From: CAVQWT01 sp963810815
Lineage (GTDB): Bacteria; Pseudomonadota; Gammaproteobacteria; Burkholderiales; Casimicrobiaceae
Direction: 5' to 3'
Length of the DNA stretch: 64,000 nt
Assembly (NCBI GenBank): GCA_963810815.1
Contig: CAWEPB010000007.1
Coordinates: forward strand, 1,178,001 to 1,242,000
The notes under the pieces are model-generated. The model was not told the origin of the DNA. It did no database searches and was given only the letters and a program-made list of their open reading frames with translations. The position numbers and the translations under genes were made by a program. This document shows, piece by piece, positions 1-8,053 of the stretch (position 1 is the first letter of the stretch; the number at the start of each line of letters is the position of its first letter).

Positions 1-229
1 TTCCGGTGCGCGACCACTGATCGAACCTGCCCGCGTCGAGGGCGGCGATCTCGGCCGGCAGCGCCGTGACGAAGTAATGGCCGAACGCCGAATTGAAGTA
101 CTCGACCGCGGTCGCCTGCGGGGCCGACGGCGCCCCTTGGGCGGCGCCGGGAGGCGCCAGGCCGGCCGCCGCCACGCCGAGCAGGCCGATGGCGGCGAGG
201 CGCAACCGCGTGCGGAATCTGCCGTGCAT
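1..229 (-). CDS. N-terminal part of a secreted protein with an HYF-type repeat (partial)
   Basis: The gene starts at an ATG at 229 and runs off the left edge, so only 76 codons are visible. A signal peptide with a hydrophobic LAAIGLLGVAAAGLA core and an Ala-rich cleavage region is followed by AVEYFNSAFGHYFVTALPAE and then a stretch resembling IAALDAG and FDQWSRTG. This tyrosine/phenylalanine-rich motif recurs in secreted proteins of environmental proteobacteria (DUF5648-like); its function is unknown to me. The neighbouring gene at 515 is divergent. Export is well supported, the family only moderately. Confidence 0.7.
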   Translation of the reverse strand, partial: MHGRFRTRLRLAAIGLLGVAAAGLAPPGAAQGAPSAPQATAVEYFNSAFGHYFVTALPAEIAALDAGRFDQWSRTG

Positions 230-301
230 GTCCCTGCTCCCCGGACCGGGTGCGGCGGAATGCCGCCCTTCGCCGCCCATTCTAGCCAAGGTCGAGGTGC
301 A

Positions 302-379
302 TCACGGTCCATGGGGTCCATCGCGGTCCATGGGATCGATCGCGGTCCGTCGCGGTCCATCGCGATCCATCGCGGCCCA
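302..379. repeat. Tandem array of a 9-10 bp unit (tcgcggtcca)
   Basis: About eight degenerate copies of tcgcggtcca lie head to tail. Most units are 10 bp and two are 9 bp. The array is between the divergent genes starting at 229 and 515. No hairpin or promoter is evident in it. It could be a simple minisatellite or a multi-site protein-binding region. Confidence 0.75.
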
Positions 380-514
380 CCTCGGTCGGCGATCGCGCCG
401 GCATTGGTCCGCCGCGGCCCACCGCACCGCCACGGCGAACGTCGACCATGCCCGCAGCTGCCGTGTCGCGGGTTGGTGCATCATTCCGGCAACGAACCTC
501 TGCGGGAGCAGGTC

Positions 515-1093
515 ATGTCGTCGTGCGCCAGGTCGCCTTTCGCAACGTCGCGGTTGCCTTCCGGTCCGTGCCTCGGCGCGAGGTGCCGCGCGTCCCTGCT
601 CGCGCTGCTCGCCGCGGCGGCGCTGGCCGCCGGCGCGGCGGTCGCCCAAAACGGCGGGTCGCCTCCACCGCTCGCCCCGCTGACGGCGGAGCAGTCGGCG
701 CAGGTCGATCAGCGGTTTGCGCTGTACCGGGCCGAGGTCGACGCCCGCGTGGCCCGCGGCGAGCTTGCTCCGGACGAGGCGTGGCGACTGCTGCGCTGGC
801 ACGAGTGGCAGCTCACGCAGCAGGCGGCCGGCGCGGCGCCCCCGTCGGTGATCGTCGAGCGTCAGGCGCAGACCGACGCCCTGCGCGCGGAGGCATGGGC
901 CGGTTCGATGGCGGCCGGCGGCTATGCCGACCCGTGGGGCTGGGGCGGCGGAGCTTACGGCGCCCGCGGCGCGCCGTTCGCGTACGGCCCGTGGACTGCC
1001 GCGCCGGGGTGGGAGGGCCGGCTCTGGATCCCGCGCGCCTCGGTGTGCGTGGGGGGGGCGAGCGGCAACGGATTCGGCAGCCTCTGCTTCTGA
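515..1093 (+). CDS. Small secreted protein of unknown function
   Basis: A 192-residue protein I do not recognise. The ATG at 515 follows a purine-rich GGGAGCAGG stretch and begins a long N-region with an LLALLAAAALAAGAAVAQ signal core, so export is likely. The mature part has a charged, probably helical stretch around residues 60-115 (QVDQRFALYRAEVDARVARG and WRLLRWHEWQL), then a Gly/Tyr/Trp-rich tail, ending in two cysteines (VCVGG and SLCF) that could form a disulfide. An earlier in-frame start at 77 is rejected because it would cross the repeat array. The gene looks monocistronic. Confidence 0.6.
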   Translation: MSSCARSPFATSRLPSGPCLGARCRASLLALLAAAALAAGAAVAQNGGSPPPLAPLTAEQSAQVDQRFALYRAEVDARVARGELAPDEAWRLLRWHEWQLTQQAAGAAPPSVIVERQAQTDALRAEAWAGSMAAGGYADPWGWGGGAYGARGAPFAYGPWTAAPGWEGRLWIPRASVCVGGASGNGFGSLCF

Positions 1094-1117
1094 CCTTGCC
1101 GAACGTCCGGCCACTCG

Positions 1118-1211
1118 GTTTCCGCTCAACTTCCGCTCGATTTCCGCTCAGTTGCCGCTCGGTTGCCGCTCAGTTGCCGCTCAGTTGCCGCTCGGTTGCC
1201 GCTCAGTTGCC
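1118..1211. repeat. Eight-and-a-half copies of an 11-bp tandem repeat at a gene end
   Basis: Units of the form gttgccgctcR repeat from 1118 to 1205 with a partial ninth copy to 1211. The three leftmost units are more diverged (tttccgctca type) than the rest. On the minus strand the unit reads TGAGCGGCAAC. The TGA of the copy at 1203-1205 is the stop codon of the zinc-ribbon gene, so the array extends downstream from that stop. Confidence 0.9.
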
Positions 1212-1961
1212 ATAGTCCGCGGTCCGGCCGCTCGGACATTCGGCGGCCTGGCCCCACAAGCCTTCGCAGGCCGTCGCGCGGGCACGCTGCTCGCAGAACA
1301 GGCGATCGATCGGGCCGCCCGCGCATTGGGCGATCGCATCGTCGCGCTGCTGCCAGCGATCGCGCGGCGGCGGCGCGACCGGCACCGGGATCGGCACGGG
1401 GGCCGGCTCGACCGGGCGCTCGTCGACCGCCGGCGCCTCGACCGTGGCCACCTGGACCGCGGGCGCGCCGCGGTTGCGATTGAGAGCCGCGCGCCGCGCG
1501 TCGCCGTCGGGACGGTCGAGCGCCGGCCGGCGGTCCGCAGCGGGGTTGTAGGTCAGCGCGACCGATTCGCGGGTCCGATGGAGTTGCGGCACCGGCACGT
1601 CGCCGGCTGCGGCGGTGCCGGCCGCCGGCGGTACCGGCAGCGGAGCGACCACCACGACCGGCGGCGGGCGCTCCAGCGCGTTGACCGCCGTCGACAGTCC
1701 CCACCACGCGGCGGCCAGGATCAGCACCGCCACGGCCATCAGCACGAGGTCGAGCCGCCGGGAGGCGGAGGCGAGCTGTCGCGCCTCGCCCCGCACCTGC
1801 GCCCGCTCGCGGGCGCCGCGGCGCGCGAACGCCTTGCGCATCCGCTTCAGCACGCGCGCGGGGTCGCGGACCGGCAGTTCGATGCGCAGCGCCGTGCCGC
1901 AGCCGGCACAGAATCGTGTCGACGGCAGGTTGTCGCGCCCGCATTCCAGGCATTTGACCAA
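1203..1961 (-). CDS. Zinc-ribbon, single-pass membrane protein
   Basis: About 252 residues from the preferred TTG at 1961, which has GGGAG six bases upstream. An in-frame ATG at 2000 would add 13 residues and overlap the palindrome at 1999-2016. The N-terminus is a short zinc ribbon (KCLEC and FCAGC, four cysteines). A basic Arg-rich stretch, one membrane segment around LVLMAVAVLILAAAWWGL, a Pro/Ala/Val-rich linker and a C-terminal domain with four further cysteines (near IAQCAGG, LFCEQ, TACEG and AECPSG) follow. The layout suggests a cytosolic metal-binding head and an extracytoplasmic disulfide-bonded tail. I do not recognise the family. The gene is divergent from the MFS transporter. Confidence 0.65.
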   Translation of the reverse strand: MVKCLECGRDNLPSTRFCAGCGTALRIELPVRDPARVLKRMRKAFARRGARERAQVRGEARQLASASRRLDLVLMAVAVLILAAAWWGLSTAVNALERPPPVVVVAPLPVPPAAGTAAAGDVPVPQLHRTRESVALTYNPAADRRPALDRPDGDARRAALNRNRGAPAVQVATVEAPAVDERPVEPAPVPIPVPVAPPPRDRWQQRDDAIAQCAGGPIDRLFCEQRARATACEGLWGQAAECPSGRTADYGN

Positions 1962-1998
1962 GCATCGCTCCCATGCGGGCAGCATCGTGCACCGCCCC

Positions 1999-2016
1999 AT
2001 GCTATGACATTAGCAT
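1999..2016. promoter_or_regulatory. Inverted repeat ATGCTA-N6-TAGCAT between divergent genes
   Basis: Perfect 6-bp arms (1999-2004 and 2011-2016) separated by tgacat form an AT-rich island in very GC-rich DNA. It lies between the zinc-ribbon gene (minus) and the MFS gene (plus), where a shared operator would sit. TAGCAT and CATACT are also possible -10 elements. Confidence 0.4.
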
Positions 2017-2065
2017 ACTGCCTCGATGATGCAATTCGCGCCGACGAGCGGTCTGCGCGGCAGGA

Positions 2066-3355
2066 GTGCCGGTCGACCGCGACGCGGTCACGCCCGATAA
2101 TGGCAGCCGCAGCACCCTCCCCGGGCCTCCCCTGAACCCTTCCGCGTCGATCTTTCGCCACCGCGCCTACCGGCTGTTCTGGTTCGCGCGGGTCGCCGGC
2201 ATCATGGGCTACCAGATGCTGGCCGTCGCAGTGGGCTGGCAGGTGTATGAGCTCACGCGCAGCGCGCTGGACCTCGGGCTGGTCGGACTGGTCCAGTTCC
2301 TGCCGTCGGTGGTGCTGCTCCTCGCGGTGGGCCACGTCGCCGATCGGCACGATCGCCGCAGCATCGTACGGCTGTGCGTCGGAATCGAAGCCGCCGCGGC
2401 GCTGGTCCTCGCCGCCGGCAGCCTGCAGGGATGGATCAGCGAAACCGCCATCTTCGCGGTCGTGTTCGTCATCGGCGCCGCCCGCGCGTTCGAGATGCCG
2501 ACGATGGCCGCGCTGCTGCCCGCGCTGGTGCCGCCGGCGGAGCTGCCGCGCGCGGTGGCGACCAACGCGACCGCCACGCAGACGGCCATCATCGCCGGTC
2601 CCGCCATCGGCGGCTTCGTCTACGTCGCCGGGCCGGCGGCGGTGTACGCGACCTGCGCGCTGCTGTTCGCCACCGCCGTCGTGCTGCTCACGAAGCTGCG
2701 CTACGACCACGTGCCGCCGCCCCGCGAGCCGACGACGCTGCGGACGCTGTTCGCCGGCATCGGGTTCATCCGGCGGCAGCCGGTGATGCTGGGCGCGATC
2801 TCGCTCGACCTCTTCGCCGTCTTCCTCGGCGGCGCCACCGCGCTGCTGCCGATCTACGCCCGCGACATCCTCGACACCGGCGCCTGGGGCCTGGGCCTGC
2901 TGCGCGCGGCCGGCGCCATCGGCGCGCTGGCGACGGCGCTGTTCCTCGCGCGCCGGCCGCTGGGTGGCCGCACCGGCCGCACGATGTTCGTCTGCGTCGC
3001 GATCTTCGGTGCGGCGACCATCGTGTTCGGGCTGTCGACCGTGTTCCTGCTGTCGTTCGCCGCGCTGGTCGTGATGGGCGCCGCCGACATGGTCAGCGTC
3101 GTGATCCGCAGCTCGCTGGTGCAGCTGTCGACGCCGGACGCGATGCGCGGGCGGGTCAGCGCCGTCAACTCGGTGTTCATCGGCGCGTCGAACCAGCTCG
3201 GCGAATTCGAGTCCGGCGTCACCGCGGCGTGGTTCGGCGCCGTGCCCGCCGTGGTGATCGGCGGGGTCGGGACGCTGCTCGTCGTCGGTGTCTGGATGCG
3301 GCTCTTTCCGGCGCTGGCCCGCTACGACCGGCTGGTGGTGCCGCAGCGCCGCTGA
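2066..3355 (+). CDS. MFS transporter (EntS/MFS_3-like exporter)
   Basis: A 429-residue inner-membrane protein with about twelve hydrophobic segments. The typical MFS cytoplasmic loop is visible as GHVADRHDRRSIVRLC after helix 2. FRHRAYRLFWFARVAG at the N-terminus and RGRVSAVNSVFIGASNQLGE late in the protein match the EntS-like MFS_3 group, which exports siderophores and small molecules by proton antiport. The GTG at 2066 is the longest start; the ribosome-binding site overlaps it, so a start some 20 codons later is possible. The substrate cannot be told. It is divergent from the zinc-ribbon gene across the 1999-2016 inverted repeat. Confidence 0.85.
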   Translation: MPVDRDAVTPDNGSRSTLPGPPLNPSASIFRHRAYRLFWFARVAGIMGYQMLAVAVGWQVYELTRSALDLGLVGLVQFLPSVVLLLAVGHVADRHDRRSIVRLCVGIEAAAALVLAAGSLQGWISETAIFAVVFVIGAARAFEMPTMAALLPALVPPAELPRAVATNATATQTAIIAGPAIGGFVYVAGPAAVYATCALLFATAVVLLTKLRYDHVPPPREPTTLRTLFAGIGFIRRQPVMLGAISLDLFAVFLGGATALLPIYARDILDTGAWGLGLLRAAGAIGALATALFLARRPLGGRTGRTMFVCVAIFGAATIVFGLSTVFLLSFAALVVMGAADMVSVVIRSSLVQLSTPDAMRGRVSAVNSVFIGASNQLGEFESGVTAAWFGAVPAVVIGGVGTLLVVGVWMRLFPALARYDRLVVPQRR

Positions 3356-3395
3356 CGCGCCGGCCGGTCGCCGTCTTCGTGCCGGTCGACCCCTG

Positions 3396-3401
3396 TAGAA
3401 T
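3396..3401 (+). promoter_or_regulatory. TAGAAT -10 element for the SDR gene
   Basis: TAGAAT stands out in GC-rich sequence 68 bp before the ATG at 3469. No convincing -35 is visible. The same hexamer precedes several other genes in this window. Confidence 0.45.
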
Positions 3402-3468
3402 CGACGCTTAGGCGACGACCGCGACGGCTGCCTGCCCGCGCCCGCGCCGCCCCACGGGAGGAAATGCG

Positions 3469-4224
3469 ATGAGTGCTTCGACCAAGGTCGCCGTCGTCAC
3501 CGGCGCCGGCACCGGCATCGGCAAGGCCGTCGCCGTCGCGCTGCTGCGCCACGGCTGGCGCGTCGCGCTGGCGGGCCGCCGCCGCGAACCGCTGGAGCAG
3601 GCGATCCGCGACGCCGGCGTCGACGCCGTCGGCGCGCTGGCCGTGCCGACCGACGTCGCCGATCCGGCGTCGGTGCGCGCGCTCTTCGCCGCCACCAGGG
3701 AGCGCTTCGGCCGCGTCGACCTGCTGTTCAACAACGCCGGCATCAGCGTCGGCGGCCCGTTCGAGGACCTGACGTTCGAGCAGTGGAAGAGCGTCGTCGA
3801 CATCAACCTGACGGGCTCGTTCCTGTGCGCGCAGGCCGCGTTCCGGCAGATGAAGGAGCAGTCGCCGCGCGGCGGCCGCATCATCAACAACGGCTCGATC
3901 TCGGCGCATGCGCCGCGGCCGAACTCGGCGGCGTACACGTCGACCAAGCACGCGATCAGCGGGCTCACCAAGTCGCTGTCGCTCGACGGCCGCAAGTACG
4001 ACATCGCCTGCGGGCAGATCGACATCGGCAACGCGGCGACCGAGATGGCGATGAAGATGGCGACCGGGGTGCCGCAGGCCAACGGCCAGATCGCCGTCGA
4101 GCCGCTGATGGACGTCGCCCACGTGGCGACGTCGGTGCTCTACATGGCCGAGCTGCCGCTCGACGCCAACGTCCAGTTCCTGACGGTGATGGCGAGCAAG
4201 ATGCCCTTCGTCGGGCGCGGCTGA
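3469..4224 (+). CDS. SDR family oxidoreductase
   Basis: A 251-residue classical short-chain dehydrogenase/reductase. The nucleotide-binding glycine motif TGAGTGIG is at residues 13-20, NNAGIS lies near residue 90 and the catalytic YTSTK pair (Tyr-x3-Lys) near residues 152-156. These residues predict NAD(P)-dependent oxidation or reduction of an alcohol/ketone; the substrate is unknown. The ATG is preceded by GGGAGG. The C-terminal region (VATSVLYMAELPLDANVQF) is like the SDRs often annotated as 3-ketoacyl reductases, but nothing links it to the lipid genes. It converges on the minus-strand cluster with only three bases between the stops. Confidence 0.85.
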   Translation: MSASTKVAVVTGAGTGIGKAVAVALLRHGWRVALAGRRREPLEQAIRDAGVDAVGALAVPTDVADPASVRALFAATRERFGRVDLLFNNAGISVGGPFEDLTFEQWKSVVDINLTGSFLCAQAAFRQMKEQSPRGGRIINNGSISAHAPRPNSAAYTSTKHAISGLTKSLSLDGRKYDIACGQIDIGNAATEMAMKMATGVPQANGQIAVEPLMDVAHVATSVLYMAELPLDANVQFLTVMASKMPFVGRG

Positions 4225-4227
4225 GCC

Positions 4228-5451
4228 TCAGCGCGGCGCCGGCGCCGCGCTCTTCCAGCGCCGGTGCACCCACCACCACTGCTCCGGGTGGCGGACGACG
4301 GCGCGCTCCAGCGCGGCGTTGTAGGCACGCGTGTTGCGCCGGATCTCGGCGCCGACATCGTCGTCGTGGATCGGCGGCAGCGGCGCCTCGAACCGAAGCA
4401 CGTGGCGCCCGTCCGGCTCGCGCCACGCAGCGGCCGGCAGCACCGGCGCACCGGTGGCCAGCGCGATCACCGCGAGGCTCTTGAAGGTGCCGGCGGCGTG
4501 GCCGAAGAACTCGACGTCGATGCCGTCCGGCCGCCGCGCATGCTGGTCGAACGGGAACACGATGGCGTCGCCCCGCTCGAGCAGCGTGACGATCTGCTCG
4601 AGCGAGCCCTTCTTGCCGACCACGCCGAAGCCGGCGTCGCGGAAGCGCCGCGTCACCAGCGCGTCGAGCCACTTCGGCTTGATCGGCCGGCGGACGAAGT
4701 GGATTCGTCCCTTCACCTGCGGGAACTGCGCCAGCCCGGCCACCGTCGCCACCTCGAAGTTGCCGAAGTGGCCGGTGACGATCAGCACGCCCTTCCCCGC
4801 CTCGAACGCCTGCGCGAACTCGGGCACGCCCTCGACCCGCACCAGCGCCTGCCTGCGGCGCGCCGACAGGAAGCGGTAGCGGAACATCTCGGAGACCAGC
4901 GCCCACAGGTGGCCGTAGTGCGCCTGCGCCAGCCGCTCGATCTCGGCCTCGTCGACGTTCGCGCCGTAGACGCGGCGCAGGTTGTCGACGATCACCCCCC
5001 GCCGGTACGGCAGCCAGCGCCACAGGATGCGTCCGGCGAGCGGCACCCGGATGGCGGCCGGCACGCGCAGCGCGATGGCGGTGGCCGAGCCCGGCGCGTG
5101 CGTCAGCGACACCTGGATCGCGGCGACGCGATGGCGGCCCAGCACCACCTCCGCCGCCGGCGACACCTCGATACGCGGCGCGCCGTAATCGTCGCGGGCC
5201 ACGGAGAAGTCGACGGCGGTGACGATGTTGAGCGCGGTCTCGCGGGGAAACAGCTTGAGACAGGCCTCCTTGGCGGCGAAACGCGCGGCGAGGCTGGCGG
5301 CGCGGCCGGGGCCGTCGCCGGCGTCGGCGAGTTCCCGCGCGGAGAAGAGCTTGCGCAAGTCCTCGGCCGGCGTGGCGGCGAGGAGTCGTTCGATCCGGTC
5401 GGTTTCGACGGTGTCGACTGCGCACCCGTCGGGCAGGCCCGCGGGCGTCAC
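4228..5451 (-). CDS. Fused phosphopantetheinyl transferase / lysophospholipid-type acyltransferase
   Basis: A 407-residue protein joining two usually separate enzymes. Residues 1-130 resemble AcpS-type 4'-phosphopantetheinyl transferases: CAVDTVETDRIERLL carries the metal Asp (about D13), FSARELA follows, and ARFAAKEACLKLF carries the Glu (about E62), with QVSLTHAPGSATAIAL at the end. Residues 140-400 are an LpxL-like (LPLAT) acyltransferase with TGHFGNFE, the HX4E motif (His228, Glu233), and a conserved CKD-like VHRRWK end. The first half should activate the cluster's ACP; the second should move an acyl chain onto a lipid. The GTG at 5451 begins five bases after the upstream stop. It is the last gene of the run. 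An LPLAT and a PPTase also occur in aryl polyene clusters, but as separate genes. Confidence 0.8.
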   Translation of the reverse strand: MTPAGLPDGCAVDTVETDRIERLLAATPAEDLRKLFSARELADAGDGPGRAASLAARFAAKEACLKLFPRETALNIVTAVDFSVARDDYGAPRIEVSPAAEVVLGRHRVAAIQVSLTHAPGSATAIALRVPAAIRVPLAGRILWRWLPYRRGVIVDNLRRVYGANVDEAEIERLAQAHYGHLWALVSEMFRYRFLSARRRQALVRVEGVPEFAQAFEAGKGVLIVTGHFGNFEVATVAGLAQFPQVKGRIHFVRRPIKPKWLDALVTRRFRDAGFGVVGKKGSLEQIVTLLERGDAIVFPFDQHARRPDGIDVEFFGHAAGTFKSLAVIALATGAPVLPAAAWREPDGRHVLRFEAPLPPIHDDDVGAEIRRNTRAYNAALERAVVRHPEQWWWVHRRWKSAAPAPR

Positions 5452-5456
5452 GATGG

Positions 5457-6734
5457 TCAGGCGGCGGCCGCCGCGCGCAGCAGCAGCGCGGCGTTGGTGC
5501 CGCCGAAGCCGCGGCAGACGACGAGCACGACGTCGCTCCGGGCCGCCTGCACGGCGTCGGAAACGGCGACGCCGTCGCAGCCCGCGGCGGCAGCGGCAAA
5601 CGTCGCCACGCCGGGGACGAGGCGACGACGCAGCGCTTCCAGCCCGACCGCCACGTCGAGGATCCCCGATGCCGCGAGCAGGTGCCCGGTCGACCACTTG
5701 AATGCCGTCACGGGCGGCATCGCCGCGCCGAAGACGCGGCGCAGCGCCGCGGCCTCGGACGCGTCCGATTGCGGCGTGCCGTTGCCGTGCGCGACGATCA
5801 TGCCGACGTCGGCGGCGACGAGGCCGGCATCGGCGAGCGCCGCTTCGATGGCGCGCGCGGGACCGTCGCCGTCGGCGCGGATCGCGAGGATGCCTTCGCC
5901 GTCCGAAGCGTCGCCGCCGCCGAGATACTCGCCGAGCACCGTCGCGCCGCGCGCCGCCGCCGACGCCGCGGTCTCCAGCACCAGCGCGGCCGCGCCCTCG
6001 CCCAGCAGGCTGCCGTCGTGACGGGCGTCGAACGGCCGCAGCGTGTCCTGCGCGACCAGGCCGGCGCGGTGATAGTAGAGCAGCGTCTGCGGCTCGATCG
6101 GCGCATCGTGGCCGACGGCGACGACGCGCTGCGCCTCGCCCTCGCGCAGCGCGAGCGCGCCCTCGATCACCGCCAGCATCCCGCTGACGCTGTGATTGGT
6201 GATGCAGGCGTTCGGGCCCTTGAGCCCGTGCCGGATCCCGACGTGGCACAGCACGTTGTTGGGCAGCGTGCGCAGCAGCCACATCGGGTTGACGATGTCC
6301 GGCAGCTCACGGCCGAAGCGCTCCATGCTGCCCTGCGCCGCCACCATCAGCGGGAAGTAGTCGTAGTTGACGTTGTAGGCGCCGCCCCCGGAACCGACGT
6401 AGCAGCCGGTCTGGTCGGCGAACTCCGCCGCGGCCGCCTCGTCGAGCGTGTCGCGGTACGGCGTGAATGCCGCCTGCACCACGGCCTTCGTGCCGGCGTA
6501 GATGCCGAACACGTCCGAGCGGCGGACGAGCTTCATCAGCTTGCGGTCGCCGAGGAGCTCGTTGCCGTTGTAGTCGGCGACCTCGGCGGCGAACCGCCGC
6601 GGCCAGTGGGTCGAATCCCACGTCGCGATCGGCGCGACGGCCGAACGCCCGGCGAGCAGCGCGTCGACGATCCCGGCCGGATCGCGGCCCGCGCCGCAGA
6701 CCGCGCCGGTGCCGGTGATGACGATGCGTTCCAT
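5457..6734 (-). CDS. Ketosynthase-like protein lacking the active-site Cys (chain-length-factor-like)
   Basis: A 425-residue FabF-fold protein. Aligned by eye with its neighbour, the nucleophile position in the GP-x10-G motif is Ser182 in GPNACITNHSVSG instead of Cys, while the two histidines remain (VAHGNGTP, His316; STGHLLAASG, His351). That pattern fits the non-condensing partner of a KS-CLF heterodimer, which sets chain length, or a decarboxylase-like KS. The start is the ATG at 6734; a GTG at 6743 overlapping the upstream TGA is an alternative. It follows the intact ketosynthase directly, as in type II PKS and aryl polyene systems. The partner role is inferred. Confidence 0.85.
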   Translation of the reverse strand: MERIVITGTGAVCGAGRDPAGIVDALLAGRSAVAPIATWDSTHWPRRFAAEVADYNGNELLGDRKLMKLVRRSDVFGIYAGTKAVVQAAFTPYRDTLDEAAAAEFADQTGCYVGSGGGAYNVNYDYFPLMVAAQGSMERFGRELPDIVNPMWLLRTLPNNVLCHVGIRHGLKGPNACITNHSVSGMLAVIEGALALREGEAQRVVAVGHDAPIEPQTLLYYHRAGLVAQDTLRPFDARHDGSLLGEGAAALVLETAASAAARGATVLGEYLGGGDASDGEGILAIRADGDGPARAIEAALADAGLVAADVGMIVAHGNGTPQSDASEAAALRRVFGAAMPPVTAFKWSTGHLLAASGILDVAVGLEALRRRLVPGVATFAAAAAGCDGVAVSDAVQAARSDVVLVVCRGFGGTNAALLLRAAAAA

Positions 6735-6739
6735 GGCGC

Positions 6740-8053
6740 TCACCGTCCCGCCGCGACCAGCGCGGCGGTTTCTTCCGGATGCCGGAACGCGAGGCAGCTG
6801 TTGCTGCCGCCAAAGCCCAGCGAATTGGACAGCGCGAGCCGCACGCGGCCCGCGCGCGGCACGTCGCGCACGATGTCGACGTCGCAGTCCGGATCCTGCT
6901 GCTGCAGATTCGCGTTGGGCGGCATCAGGCCGTCGCGGATCGCCAGCGCGCAGACGCCCGCCTCGACGGCGCCGGCGGCGGCGATCAGGTGCCCCATCAC
7001 GCTCTTGGTCGAGCTGACGGCGACCGCCTTCGCGCCGGCGCCGAACACCGCGTTGACCGCCGCGCACTCGCTGCGGTCGTTCATCGGCGTCGACGTGCCG
7101 TGCGCATTCAGGTAGTCGACGTCGGCCGCGACGGCCCCGGCATCGGCGATCGCGCGCCGCATCGCCTGGATCGGACCGTCGCCGGAGGGATGCGAGTCGG
7201 TGATCCGGTACGACGACAGCGAATTGCCGTCGCCGGCAAGCTCGGCGTAGATCGTCGCGCCGCGGCGCACCGCGCTGCCCCACTCCTCGAGCACGAGGAA
7301 GCCGGCGCCCTCGCCGAGGACGAAGCCGTTGCGCGTGAGGTCGAACGGCCGGCTCGCGCGCTCGGGCGTGTCGTTGTCCGGCGAGACCGCCGACAGCAGG
7401 CAGAAGCCGGAGAGGCCCACCGGCGAGATCATCGAGTCGAAGCCGCCGGTCAGCACCCGGTCGGCGATGCCGCGGCGGATCAGCCGCATCGCGGTGCCGA
7501 CCGCCTGCCCGCCGGAGGCGCAGGCCGTGTGCACGCTCGACGCGTAGCCGCCGATGCCGTAGCGGCGCAGCAGCAGCGACACGCCCGCGGTCGACTGGCT
7601 GCGCGCGAACGCCATCGGATCGTTGGCGGCGGCGACCTCGAGCAGCCGGTCGGGCAGCAGCTCGCCGTCGGGTGCCGCCTCGGCCTGGATCGACGCGAGT
7701 TCGTCGAAGGCGACCGTCATCATCCCGGTGCCGACGACGCAGCTCCAGCGGTCGCGATCCTGCGCCGTCGGGCGGATGCCGGCGTCGGCGATCGCCTGGT
7801 CGGCCGCCGCGAGCGCGAAGCGGTGCGAGCGGTTCGCGTACTTGAGGAGCCTGCGATCGTCGAGCAGCGGCAGCCGGTCGACGTCCTTCACCTCCGCCGC
7901 GATCCGCGTCGAGAAGCCCGAGGCGTCGAACACCGTGATCGGCGCGGCGCAGCTCCGCGCCGCCAGCAGGCGATCCCACGTGGACGCGGCGTCGAGCCCT
8001 GCGGGCGTGACGAGGCCGATGCCGGTGATCGCGACGCGTCGTCGTGCGGTCAT
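6740..8053 (-). CDS. Beta-ketoacyl-ACP synthase (FabF-like, catalytic)
   Basis: A 437-residue condensing enzyme with a complete Cys-His-His triad: Cys178 in VHTACASGG, His318 in NAHGTSTP and His355 in KSVMGHLIAAAGA. GEGAGFLVLEE and LSNSLGFGGSN are typical FabF landmarks, and the length is normal for KAS II. It should catalyse decarboxylative Claisen condensation of malonyl-ACP with an acyl-ACP. The ATG at 8053 overlaps the dehydratase stop as ATGA, so the two are translationally coupled. It is probably the active half of a heterodimer with the Cys-less homologue encoded next. Confidence 0.92.
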   Translation of the reverse strand: MTARRRVAITGIGLVTPAGLDAASTWDRLLAARSCAAPITVFDASGFSTRIAAEVKDVDRLPLLDDRRLLKYANRSHRFALAAADQAIADAGIRPTAQDRDRWSCVVGTGMMTVAFDELASIQAEAAPDGELLPDRLLEVAAANDPMAFARSQSTAGVSLLLRRYGIGGYASSVHTACASGGQAVGTAMRLIRRGIADRVLTGGFDSMISPVGLSGFCLLSAVSPDNDTPERASRPFDLTRNGFVLGEGAGFLVLEEWGSAVRRGATIYAELAGDGNSLSSYRITDSHPSGDGPIQAMRRAIADAGAVAADVDYLNAHGTSTPMNDRSECAAVNAVFGAGAKAVAVSSTKSVMGHLIAAAGAVEAGVCALAIRDGLMPPNANLQQQDPDCDVDIVRDVPRAGRVRLALSNSLGFGGSNSCLAFRHPEETAALVAAGR

